From NCBI GenBank assembly GCA_009602725.1, contig WELB01000031.1, positions 913,483 to 949,598 of the forward strand: DNA of 36,116 nucleotides, given 5' to 3'. Numbering within the stretch: position 1 is the stretch's first letter; every line of letters starts with the position of its first letter. Shown in pieces: positions 18,310 through 26,684 of the stretch. Under the pieces are notes generated by a model that did no database searches, was not told where the DNA came from, and was given only the letters and a program-made list of their open reading frames with translations. Made by a program: the position numbers and the translations under genes. The DNA is from Spirogloea muscicola. Taxonomy: Eukaryota > Streptophyta > Zygnematophyceae > Spirogloeales > Spirogloeaceae.

Positions 18310-18567
18310 TGCCCAAACGGAGCCGCGCACGCTACTCGCTCTCGCCGGCGGACTGGCGGCGCAACGAGGCGGATCCGCAGCCGGACAGGCCGGAGGCCGG
18401 TTCGGTGAGCAGCGACAGCGACTGCGAGGACAGTGTGCCCTTCTTGAGCGCGGAGAGCGGTCCCGGCATGGACCAGGAAAGAGGCTGCGGCGGCAGCAGG
18501 GAAGCGCTACACAGGGAGGTCGGATGGGACCTCCCTGGTGGAGCTCCAGATGAGGGTGGAGGCGTCC
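18309..18567 (+). pseudogene. Gag N-terminal fragment (element C)
   Basis: The frame starts MPKRSRARYSLSPADWRRNE and continues through an acidic stretch with SSDSDCEDSVPFLSAESG, compatible with the start of a Gag. It is cut at about 18567, where family 1 LTR sequence begins. Gag coding resumes only after 20101. Assignment to Gag rests mainly on position before the Gag-like region at 20190; I recognise no motif in this piece. Confidence 0.45.
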
Positions 18568-18923
18568 CCGCAGAAGAGTGCGGCGTCGGCTGCGGCGGCG
18601 AGCAGCGGCAAGGCTGCTCCTGGGCTTCCCGGGCTCGAATTCCTGTCGAGCCTCAGCCCCCAAGGCTCCTCGTGCTTCCCTGTGCCACCCCACCTCCAGG
18701 GGTGTGAGCGGGTCGCCCCATGGCCCGCCTTGCGGCAGGCCAAAGGTCCTCCCTTGAACGGGTAGATCCTGGCGAGAGTAATTTGGGACGGGCGGGGCCC
18801 GCCTCTGGGCGGGCCCTTTGCCCGGCCAGCCAGCCCGCCACCTGGCGGGCCACTTAGCCCAAATAGTCGATTATGTAATGACAACGGAGCCGTGTGGCTA
18901 AATCAAACGGCCGGTTCAGTACA
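18568..18923 (-). mobile_element. Family 1 LTR, truncated, with adjoining element 3' end
   Basis: The minus-strand LTR start is at 18923. The copy ends within the Gly/Ala-coding GC-rich part at about 18568. It is followed upstream by the polypurine tract and pol 3' end (18924-19175), so it is a 3' LTR inserted into element C gag. Confidence 0.8.
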
Positions 18924-19175
18924 TACCTCCCCACTCTGGTGTTCACGTTCTCGGGAACAACGAGAGAACAGCCGACAGGTATTAAGATGCCCGACGGCTG
19001 CTGCCTCTACCAAGCCTAGGAGAATTACCACCTTTGGCCAGGTATTCCCTGAGAACATCTGGACAATTTGCCAAATTAGCCGCAGGCTCCCACGTGTTGT
19101 GCTCAGGCCAATACCCGAGCCACTTTACCAGATACTCACGGGTCTTACGTCCTCGGAGCTTGTCCCTGTGAGAGG
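18924..19175 (-). pseudogene. Chromodomain C-terminal half (minus-strand copy)
   Basis: Nearly identical to 448-700 of element A. The minus frame gives KTREYLVKWLGYWPEHNTWE, then PAANLANCPDVLREYLAKGG, and ends before the polypurine tract. It is one arm of an inverted pair with 19215-19455. Confidence 0.8.
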
Positions 19176-19214
19176 CTTGGAGAAGCCAGCTGAGGATGGG
19201 ATGGTTGCTTTCGC

Positions 19215-19440
19215 CTCGGCGATAAGAACCACCTCATCTAAGTCTTATGAGTCTGGTGAAGTGGCTCGGGTATGGGCCTGAGCACATCACGTGGAGCCTG
19301 CGGCCAATCTGGCACATTGTCCGCCTGCTCTTTTGGAACACTTGGCTAAGGGTGGTGACTCCCTAGGCTTGGTCGAGGCCGCATTCGTCGGCCGTAAAAC
19401 CTGTCGGCTGTTCTCTCATTGTGCCCGAGGACGTGAACAA
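19215..19440 (+). pseudogene. Chromodomain C-terminal half (plus-strand copy)
   Basis: The plus strand encodes a diverged version of the same tail, PAANLAHCP.ALLEHLAKGGDS, after a decayed VKWLGYGPEH. It leads into a polypurine tract (AGAGTGGGGATGTA) and a plus-strand LTR at 19456. It faces the minus copy across a loop of about 65-85 bp. Confidence 0.7.
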
Positions 19441-19455
19441 TAGAGTGGGGATGTA

Positions 19456-20005
19456 TGTAACGAGCCGTTTGGTTATGCCACACGGTGCTGTTAGCGTTAC
19501 ATGACCGCTAGCCATTTCAGCGGGCCCGCCCAGGTGCGGGCAACTCCCGCCAATCCTGGACTGACCCTTGCCAGGTTCCACCCTGCCAAGGTGGGGACCT
19601 TGGGCCCGCCGCAAGGGCAGGCCTTTGGGCGACCCGCTCACACCCCTGGAGGGGGGGGGTGGCACGGGGGAAGCACTACGAGCCTTGAGCCGAGACCTGA
19701 CCTGACATCAGTTTGGACCGGCAAAGCCCAGGAGCAGCCTTGCCGCTGCTCGCCGCCACAGCCGCCGCCGCAGCCTGCTGCGGGGCTCGCTGCGGGGAGT
19801 CCGTGGCTGCGCCCGTTGAGGGCCAATTGCTGGCTCGCGCCCAGGAGGTGGGGTCGCCGCCGGACGGCGGCGCCTCAGGGCCTGTCTTCCGCTGCACTAG
19901 GCGCTAGTGCTTTGCCGTGTAGTGGGTGGATCCCTAAATCCTCTACAGCCGAACTTAACAAGGACGACTCACCCTAATTGCGTGTGTTGGGGCAAGTTCA
20001 CTACA
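19456..20005 (+). mobile_element. Family 1 LTR, complete, plus strand
   Basis: It starts TGTAACGAGCCG at 19456 and ends AAGTTCACTACA at 20005 (550 bp), preceded by a polypurine tract. It is the only full-length plus-strand family 1 LTR in the window. It shares subfamily changes with 13467-13613, so it was not copied from the LTR at 18568-18923. Confidence 0.85.
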
Positions 20006-20101
20006 GGCGGGGCCCGCACCTGGCGGGACACTTGTCCCAAATGGCCGGTCATGTAATGCCAACAGAGCCGTGTGGCTTAATCAAATAGCTGGTTCATCAC
20101 A
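20006..20101 (-). mobile_element. Family 1 LTR fragment (96 bp)
   Basis: This is the 5' end of a minus-strand LTR (GGCGGGGCCCGCACC to TGTGATGAACC at 20101), fused directly to the end of the plus-strand LTR. Element C gag sequence follows. Confidence 0.75.
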
Positions 20102-20910
20102 ATGCGCCTCGCAGCAAAAGAGAAGCCTGTCGCGTATCGGCGGCTGAGGAGGGTTCCTGAGGATAGGGACGCCGGCCAAGCAGGAGCGCCTGCTGGTTGA
20201 CCCCATCGGTCATTTCTGTCAGCTGCTGGCAAGGCCGTTTAAGAGTGACACGGCCGCCAAGGTGGCGGAGCTCGTCAACTTCCGGCGGCTGCCCAGGAGG
20301 ACGTGATGGTCATGGCCCAACGCATGAAGCAGCTGCGGCGGGACACTGGGAGGATGACGGAGGTCGACGGAGCGCAGAAGTCCTGGAGGCGCTGGGTGGA
20401 TGCAAGAAGGGCGCCTGGCTGGAGCAGCAGGTCTTCACCGCCTACGGCAGCAACTTCACCATTGACCAGGGGGCCGAGCTCGCGGGCGAGGTGAAGCGCC
20501 ACTTCGTGAGGAAGGCGGTGGAGGTGGCGGTGTAGGCGAAGGGCGAAGTGAGGCGGGCTGCCCAGCCTCGACAGTGGTCGGTGTCCCTGCCCTGGCAGTG
20601 GCGGGAGCCTACCAAGCCGTCCGCAGCTTGGCGGCAGCGGTCGTGCCAGCGGGGCCGGCTCGGGCCATTCAATGTTACACCTGCGGCCAGCCGGGGCATG
20701 TCCGGCGGGACTGACTGCCCAAGGGGGGCCGGCATGCGGCGCCCGCACTGCGGCAAGGCGGGCCACGGCGCGGACGCATGTTGGACCCTCCACCCCGAGC
20801 AGCGGCCGGCGCACCTGCAGGCGCATGCGGCGCTCCAGGCGGCCAGGCCGCGGCGGCTGCACAAGGGAGGGATGGGCAGGCGCCAGCTGCCGCCCAGGCC
20901 AGCTCATCAA
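20102..20910 (+). pseudogene. Gag middle and zinc knuckles (element C)
   Basis: The plus strand encodes a helical region (DPIGHFCQLLARPFKSDTAA; LEALGGCKKGAWLEQQVFTA; AELAGEVKRHFVRKAVEVAV). A nucleocapsid follows with CYTCGQPGHVRRD interrupted by a 4-bp duplication (GACTGACTGC at about 20710), then a second knuckle-like CGKAGHGADACWTLHPEQ. Several frameshifts are present. The double knuckle and its order before a DTGA protease support Gag. It differs clearly from the Gags of elements A and B, so element C is another lineage. Confidence 0.7.
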
Positions 20911-21299
20911 GCACCGAGGTGGAGCTGGTGAAGAGAGAGCTGAGGGAGTTGCAGGCCACGATAGTGGCCAAAGCTGCGGTGGCGCAGTGGATCGGAGGCG
21001 GAGAGATGACGAGGCGGCGGACCACCACCTTCGCAACGGCTTGGGGGTAGAGGTGGTGGACGCTGGGATGGCGGGACGGCATGGGCACGGCAGCCGCCAG
21101 CCGACAGGGAGCGCGGATCGCCTGGCGGGCGAGGAACACGGCCGGAGGAGCAGGGCACTTGCTACCCGTTGTCCTTGGCACGGGTGGTGGAGGGGGCGGC
21201 GGACGGCCCAGCGGCGGTCTACTCGCAGCCCGCGGTGGCCCGGGCAGGCGCAGGGTGCGTCACCGCACATCGTTCGACGGCCGCGCTCATGAGCACGCC

Positions 21300-22270
21300 G
21301 CTGCCGTCATTGGCGGAGGTGGGCTGCTCGGAGGCGATGCTTCGGAAGGCGCTGCAGCAGCACCCTCTGGGCATGCTGGAGGGCGACGTGACGGGTTCGA
21401 GTGAGCCACCTCAGGCCGCGCGGGGGGCGGACACCCCGACCACCTCCACCATCAGTGGGTCTTCCTAAGGGGGCCCCTGCAGGTCGCTTCAACCTGAGCC
21501 TGGGGTGGAGGAAGCAAATGTACTGCCTGACCAGTTGCTGCGGCGTTCCCTGGCACAGAGCCAGCGGCAGTGGCGCAGTTGCATGCACCCAGCACTCGCG
21601 TTTTGGGGGCTGCCCATGCAGGGGGAAGCCCGTCAATTTCCAAGCGGCGGGTGGCGGAGCGCGTGAGGGTCATCCCCAATGTGGCGCTGTTGGCGAATGA
21701 AGGTGGCTGTATCACCTTCGACGGGAAGGCGCCACAGCGCGTAAAATTGGATACCGGCGCGCAGCCGGTGCTGCTGGGCCGCAGCATGTCGCGACTGCAG
21801 GTCCTGCGCGTGCAGCCTCATTTTACGCGCTGTGGCGCTTTCCCGTTGAAGGTTATACAGCCACCTTCATTCGCCACCAGCGCCACGTTGGGGATGACCC
21901 CACGCGCTCCGCCACCCGCCGCTTGGGAAGCGACGGGCTCCCCCCTGCATGGACAGTTCCCGAGACGCGAGTGCTCGGTGCATGCAACTGCGTCACAGCC
22001 GCCGGCTCCGCAGCAGGGGTTGCCGCAGCAACTGGTGCAGGCAGTACATCCACTTCCTCCACCCCAGGGCATTCAATGCGTGCAGGCTCAGCTTGAGGCG
22101 ACCTGCAGGGGCCCCTTTCGGAAGCCCCATAACTATTAGAGGTGGTCGGATGGTCCGCCCCCTGGGTGGGCTTAGGTGGGTCCACTCGGACCCGCCACGT
22201 CGCCCTCCAGCATGCCCGGAAGGTGCTGCTGCAGCACCTTCCGAGGCATCGCCTCCGCGCAGGCCAACGT
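21300..22270 (+). repeat. Fold-back inverted duplication of the gag-protease region (element C)
   Basis: Left arm 21300-21747 and right arm 21820-22270 are reverse complements over about 450 bp with scattered mismatches. The arms meet at GCGCCACAGCGCGTAAAAT and ATTTTACGCGCTGTGGCGC, leaving a 72-bp loop. The loop carries the protease active site KLDTGAQPVLLGRSM (DTGA codons 21750-21761). The arms contain the upstream protease-linker coding region in both orientations. The second half of the protease lies 2.4 kb downstream at 24160-24457. Confidence 0.85.
21640..21830 (+). pseudogene. Retropepsin N-terminal half (element C)
   Basis: The plus frame reads RVIPNVALLANEGGCITFDG, then VKLDTGAQPVLLGRSMSRL, the aspartic protease active site in its usual setting. 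It turns into the inverted arm after residue 85 or so. The rest of a matching protease (YDVLLGTEFFKPTG) is at 24160-24457. Confidence 0.75.
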
Positions 22271-22420
22271 TCCAGGTCAGGTTGGCCAGAGGGCCAGAGC
22301 GGCGAGACATCCCCCGGCGGGGTGACCACGCGGGAGTGAGTGGGAGGCGCAGGAGGCGCACGCCAGGCCAGGGCAGGTCAGGCCAGGATAGAACCTTGAC
22401 TTGCGAAGAGATAGGTGCGG

Positions 22421-22598
22421 TGTGGTGATGCTTCTTGCCACTTCTTGCCACTGGTGATGCTTCTTTGCATGTTTGCTCAGTTGGTAGTGAGGCCATGCAG
22501 GGCAGGCTGCTGCTACCCAAGCAGAGTCCTGGCCTGTAGGCGGAGTGCCAGGTGTGGCACCTCGACGCATTGTGAGCGCTATACGGTCAAGCACGGCA
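22421..22598 (+). mobile_element. Family 3 LTR (short)
   Basis: It starts TGTGGTGATGCTTC at 22421 and ends AAGCACGGCA at 22598. It shares AGTGAGGCCATGCAGGGCAG, GAGTCCTGGCCT and CTCGACGCATTGTGAGCGCT with 26685-26848. An in-place repeat (CTTCTTGCCACTTCTTGCCA) lies near its start. No target duplication was found, and the preceding 20 bp are purine-rich. Confidence 0.6.
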
Positions 22599-23094
22599 CC
22601 GTCCGCTCCCCTCCCCGTAGGTGTACAACCTGGCAGAGGCTCACAACCCTTGGTTGATGAGGTTGTGACGGAGGCGTACAAGAGTTCCGCATCGACTCAC
22701 ATCGCTGGCTACGCAGTAAAAGGTGCAGAGCAGAGAAAGCTCCTACACTGCCCTGACTACCCCTGCAGTGATGACCTCCTACCAGCTGCAATCGAGACTT
22801 TCAGCTGCATGGTTCTCGCTTCCATACCCTACTTGAGAATATTGCAAGTCTGGAACATGCTCAACGTGAGGATCTGCTTCCAGCTCAGATGGGCATGCCG
22901 GCAGCCTACTTGTCATTCTTGCGACGTCGAGTGTCAGCTGGTCTGCAGCGGGCTCATGCGTTGCATCATAAAGCTGGTCGAGCTTTAGCTGGTAGCTCAA
23001 GAGCTTGTCGATTGCCGTCCGGTAGTCGGGCATCACTTAGCGACCTTCCTGTGCTGACTCGTAATTACTGAGCGGGTCAGCTTGATAGCAGGTG
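22599..23094 (+). other. Unrecognised coding-like sequence
   Basis: Two plus frames look protein-like: EVVTEAYKSSASTHIAGYAV, then LLHCPDYPCSDDLLPAA (22655-22800), and SLEHAQREDLLPAQMGMPAA (22845-22910). The phrase THIAGYAV before paired cysteines is faintly like the C-terminal part of some DNA transposases, but that is too weak to name it. A minus frame (23036-22779) is also open. The end, 23035-23090, carries the GTAATTACTGAGCGGGTCAGC motif of the dispersed leader repeat. Confidence 0.3.
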
Positions 23095-23640
23095 ATGTAC
23101 ATTTGATGATAGCCGCCGCCACGGCGGCGCAGGCGGATCAGAGGCGGAGAGAGGAGGAAGAGGCGGACCATCGCCTTCGCTACGGAATTGGTGTGGAGGT
23201 GGTTGATGCAGCGATGGCGGTGCGGCATGGGCGCGGCAGCCGCAAGCCTCCAGGGGGTGCGGATCCCTTGGCGGGTAGAGAGCACGGCCGCCGTGAGCAG
23301 CAGGGCGCGCGATATCCGTTGTCGTTTGCACGGTTGACGGAGGTGGCTGCAGACGGTCCAGCGGCAGTGAATGCGCAACCAGTGGTGGTCGGAGAGGCCG
23401 TGGGGCAAGTCTCCGCGCGGCAGCTAGCGGCCGCACTTATGAGAACGCCCTTGCTGTCATTGGCAAACGTGTTTGCTCAGAGTTGGCGCTGAGGAAGGCG
23501 CTGCAGCAGCACCTTCCGGGCGCGCTGGAGGGCGACGTGGCAAGGTCGAGCGACACGCCCAAGGCCGCGCGGGGGGTGAAAATTCCCCAACCGCCTTCAA
23601 CAATCAATTAGGGGCTTTCGAAAGGGGCCCCTGCAGGTCG
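23095..23640 (+). pseudogene. Second copy of the gag-protease linker (element C family)
   Basis: The translation EADHRLRYGIGVEVVDAAMA, then GSRKPPGGADPLAGREHGRR, parallels 21010-21180 (EAADHHLRNGLGVEVVDAGM). Further on, ALQQHLPGALEGDVARSS parallels ALQQHPLGMLEGDVTGSS of the first copy. It ends in the shared module at 23605. The two copies have diverged, so this is a separate element or an old duplication. Confidence 0.6.
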
Positions 23641-23930
23641 TCTCTATCTGAGCCTGCACCCAATGATCGGGATGGAGTTGAAGAAGTGGAAGAATTTCTG
23701 CAGCAGTCCTGCATTTGGTGCCGGCGGCAGAGGCACAGTCGCATTCACCGAGCACTGGGGCCCTGGGGGCTCTGCCCATACAGGGGAGAGCCGGGCGCGT
23801 GGGGGCGGACATCCGACCGCCTACAGCGACTCAGGGGCTTCCGATGGGCTCCTGCAGGTCGATTCTACCCCTTCTGCCTGCGCTGGCATCTTTGGGTGAG
23901 AAATTGGTGGCAGTGGAGCAGCCACCAAGC
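23600..23930 (+). repeat. Recurrent 'GGGGCCCCTGCAGGTCG' module, two adjoining copies
   Basis: The sequence around GGGGCCCCTGCAGGTCG (or GGGCTCCTGCAGGTCG) with its flanks is present at 21472, 22110 (reverse), 23617, 23850 and 25858. Positions 23800-23945 closely parallel 25800-25960. It encodes a low-complexity linker next to protease or integrase. Repeated breakpoints fall beside it. Confidence 0.65.
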
Positions 23931-24165
23931 AATCGTGCCGTTGGGCAACGCTACATTCTCATCAAGGCGGAGCATGCAAGCAAGTGGGTGGAAGTTGTGG
24001 CAATCCCAGACAAGTCCAGCTCGCTGATGGCAGCTTGCTTCTTGGATCGGGTGTTGTGCCGCTTTGGGGCCTGCGCGGAGGTGCTGACCGACGGACGCAG
24101 CGAGTTCCGTGGCGACTTCGACGAGCTCGTGGAGGTGGCTCTAATCGACCACCGGACAACTTCGC
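23931..24165 (+). pseudogene. Integrase catalytic core, first half (element C)
   Basis: The plus frame gives RYILIKAEHASKWVEVVAIP, then FLDRVLCRFGACAEVLTDGR and SEFRGDFDELVEVALIDHRT. This is the D...D part of a retroviral-type integrase core, with the second catalytic Asp in LTDG. The first catalytic Asp position appears as Glu (AEH, where relatives have a D-H pair). The frame breaks off at HRTTSR. The segment that should come next (ending in the catalytic Glu) lies 1.8 kb away at 25976. Confidence 0.8.
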
Positions 24166-24457
24166 GCAGGACTTGCAGCCGTCCCCTATCGCCATAAAGA
24201 CGGCAACGGGAGGCGTCTCGGTGGGCCTGCGCCAGACCAAGGAGCCTATCTGTATCACCGTCAACAAGGGTGGTCCGGATGAAGTCAGCCAGGACCTTCC
24301 CTGCTTGCTCACGGAGGCTACTTCCTACGACGTGCTCCTTGGGACGGAGTTTTTTAAACCAACGGGGCGAGTATCGACGTATGGGAAGAGGTGGGGAGAT
24401 ATCGCCCCGGGGCTGCATGCGGAGAGGGGCGTCAGGTGGAGTTCGCACTGCAGCTGA
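24160..24457 (+). pseudogene. Retropepsin C-terminal half (element C)
   Basis: The frame contains SPIAIKTATGGVSVGLRQTK, DLPCLLTEATSYDVLLGTEF and FKPTG. The YDVLLGxxFxKPxG phrase is the conserved second half of Ty3-type proteases. It joins the broken integrase at a short shared sequence near 24165. Coding drifts out of frame at about 24420, but homologous text continues toward the methyltransferase frame (SDLCDMPQDEAATTS), suggesting one polyprotein. Confidence 0.65.
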
Positions 24458-24472
24458 TAGCTGCAGCGGAGG

Positions 24473-25720
24473 ATGGGGCCGCATTCGCTTGCTACGGAGA
24501 AGCCGTGGGTGGGTAGCGACTTGTGTGACATGCCGCAGGACGAGGCAGCCACCACGTCACTGGCACCCGTGCGGCTGGGAGCAGCTGGCGTTGGCCATAG
24601 GCCCGTGGTGCAAGCGAGGCAGGTGGAAGAGCTGGTGGACCGTGCGTGGAAGCAGCTGCCCCTGGTGGCGCAGGAGTTGCCAACGTGTCCGCCGCCGGTT
24701 GTGCAGCTGCACGGAGAGCCGCTGGTGGATAGCACGGTTATTGAGTGGCCGATCCCAGACGGTGGGGTCGTCCTAGTGGAATTCTTTGCCGGCATCGCCA
24801 CCGGGTTGGCGGCGGTGCTGGCTAACGGCGTGCGCGGCAAGCGGTACGTGTACGTTGAACCAAATCTGGTGGCGCAGGCGGCAGCAGCGCACCACACCCG
24901 GCGGCTTATAGACCAGTACCCGGAGCTGCTGACCTCGGAGGCCATCGAGGGGTACCTCACCACCCTGCCGGCTGACATCCAGCTATTGGGCCATAACACC
25001 TGGGGGGATTGGGACAGGTGGACCCGGTGGTTGCAGATTGGGAGTGCCAAGGGCATTCCAGCGCTGGTGCAGGCCGAGGGTTGGCTGACCACCGCTCGCG
25101 GCTCTTCTGGGAGTTGGAGCGTATTTTGGCGCTGCTGTAGGGGGGGCAGGAGGCCCCCCTGGCATACGTGTTGGAGAACTTGCCGGCAGGCGACGACCGC
25201 CGCACAAAAAAGCGGCGTAACTTCCAGGTTGTAGAGAGCCGCATTGGGCGCGGCGTGCCTCTGAACGCAGCTGCTCTGGGCAGCCGCGCGCACCGGCTGC
25301 GAGTGAAGTGGACCAATATGGCGCAGCCAGAGGTGGTGGCAGCTGCGGCTGCGCTAGTCAAGCGCCCAGCCGGGCTGTTAGTGGCGGACATATTGGACCC
25401 AGGAAGGATGCCTCAGCCAGTGGAGGGGGACGACATCCTCCGTTCGCGCTGTGCAACAAGGTGGGGCAGCCGCGGGCGGCGCTGCCCACGCTGGTAAGCT
25501 ACAGGGCGTCTTATGCATTCAGGAGTGGAGGGCCCGGCATGGTCTGGGACAACACCACGCAGCAACTCGAGGAGCCCCTTGCCGACGAGCGGAAGCGGGC
25601 GTTGGGCTTCCGGACCCGCACAACCGCAGCCCCTGGCTCACCGAGAGGCAGAGCCGGAAGATGTTGGGGCAGGCGATGGATCTGAGGGCTCTCAGTGGGG
25701 CGCAGGGGCTCTACATACAG
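24473..25720 (+). pseudogene. C5-cytosine DNA methyltransferase domain in the retroelement (element C)
   Basis: Motifs of DNA (cytosine-5) methyltransferases appear in order. Motif I is VLVEFFAGIATG (SAM binding, 24773-24805), followed by RYVYVEPN. Motif IV is WECQGHS with the catalytic Cys at 25045-25047; the usual Pro before it is Glu. FWELERIL comes next, then motif VI ENLP (25174-25185), an SRAHRLRVKWTN block (25282-25317) like the AHRxRYFWxN block of Dnmt3/DRM enzymes, and a motif X-like ERQSRKMLGQAMDL (about 25643-25684). Breaks are a frameshift in the G6 run at 25002-25007, a TAG at 25138-25140, a one-base loss near 25435 and another slip near 25630. It follows protease-like sequence and precedes the integrase end, so it was part of pol. 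Confidence 0.85.
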
Positions 25721-25779
25721 TGGGCAGCCCGAGCAGGCGCTGGCGGCTTTTCACTGAGGGGTGGGAGTAGAGTCGCAGC

Positions 25780-25975
25780 ACGAACAGTTGGCGCACAAGG
25801 CCGCGTGGGGGGCGGACACCCCGACTGCCTGCAGCAACGATTTGAGGGCTTCCGAAAGGGGCCCCTGCAGGTCGATTCAATTCCTTTTGCCTGCTTCGGC
25901 ATCCTTGGGTGAGGAATCGGTGGCAGTGAAGCAGCCACCAAGCACTCGTGCCGGTGGGGCGGTCCTTGCAAGGGG
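25780..25975 (+). repeat. Recurrent linker module (third plus-strand copy)
   Basis: This closely parallels 23800-23945: GGACACCCCGACTGCCTGCA, GGGGCCCCTGCAGGTCGATT, then GCATCCTTGGGTGAGGAATC. At 23945 the module leads into the first half of integrase; here it leads into the second half. Recombination between the two copies could have split the integrase. Confidence 0.65.
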
Positions 25976-26498
25976 GAGCCCGTCGCTGCATGGGGCCCAG
26001 CAGCAGGCGGATGGGCTGGCGGAGCTGATGGTCCAGACAGTCGAGAAAGGATTGCGGAAGTTTTGCCTGGAGAGGGACACCAGGGATTGGAATCTTTTCC
26101 TTCCTTGGTTGCTGATGCGGTACCGAATGAGTAAGCAGGCGGCGTTGGCGAGCTACTCGCCATACTTCTTGCTCTTTGGCAGGCATCCTCTGCTGCCAGC
26201 TGCCATCCGACCGCAGGTGGAGCCAGTGGTGGACATGAACAGCCCAGGGCGCTGGGTGGCGATCTGCGAGGAGCGCGGGAGGCTCTTCCGCAGGGTCATG
26301 CCGATGGCGATGGACAACCTGGCGGTGGCGCAGCATCGCGACAAGCTGCGTTACGCGCAGGTGCGATCGGCCAAGCACCAGCCACGGGTGATGAAGTTCG
26401 AGAAGGGCGACTACGTGTACGTGCAGCGCCAGCAGCGCAGCACCTTGGACGCGGGTGTCCGGCGGGTCGTCTTGCAAGTGAAGTGTGTGGTGGCTTGA
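25976..26498 (+). pseudogene. Integrase second half and C-terminal domain (element C)
   Basis: The plus frame continues QQQADGLAELMVQTVEKGLR, carrying the Glu expected as third catalytic residue. Next come WNLFLPWLLMRYRMSKQAAL and SYSPYFLLFGRHPLLP (the P-x-x-L-x-x-G-R motif), then HQPRVMKFEKGDYVYVQRQQ of the C-terminal domain. The frame ends with TGA at 26496-26498. The PHD finger lies in the same frame just after that stop. The expected receptor-binding end of the domain seems deleted. Confidence 0.85.
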
Positions 26499-26612
26499 AC
26501 ACCAACTATGCTGCTATGCGATCGTTGTAATGAGGGGTGGCACACTGGCTGCCTGCAACCACCTCTTGCTGAGGTGCCGGCGGGGCAGTGGTTGTGCCCG
26601 CGCTGCGCATAG
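26499..26612 (+). pseudogene. C-terminal PHD finger of element C pol
   Basis: In frame with the integrase, after one TGA, the sequence reads MLLCDRCNEGWHTGCLQPPL then AEVPAGQWLCPRCA and a stop (TAG, 26610-26612). This is the second half of a PHD zinc finger (C-x2-C...W-H-x2-C...W-x-C-x2-C). Such fingers bind histone H3 tails. The first Cys pair, expected upstream, is missing with the deletion at 26496. Position at the end of pol, where chromoviruses carry a chromodomain, suggests a chromatin-targeting role (inference). Confidence 0.75.
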
Positions 26613-26673
26613 CGCTGTCATACTTAGGATGCTTAAACCTCAAAGGATGCAGCTGCCTCAGGTCCAGGCAGCT

Positions 26674-26684
26674 GGGGGGGGGGG
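26674..26684 (+). promoter_or_regulatory. Polypurine (G11) tract of element C
   Basis: Eleven consecutive G directly precede TGTGGTGAC, the family 3 LTR start, 62 bp after the PHD stop codon. Position and composition fit a plus-strand primer. Confidence 0.7.

Noticed and set aside
20275-21270. Minus-strand ORF of 331 codons opposite element C gag
   Set aside because: The plus strand carries recognisable zinc knuckles; the minus frame is the antisense shadow of GC-rich codons.
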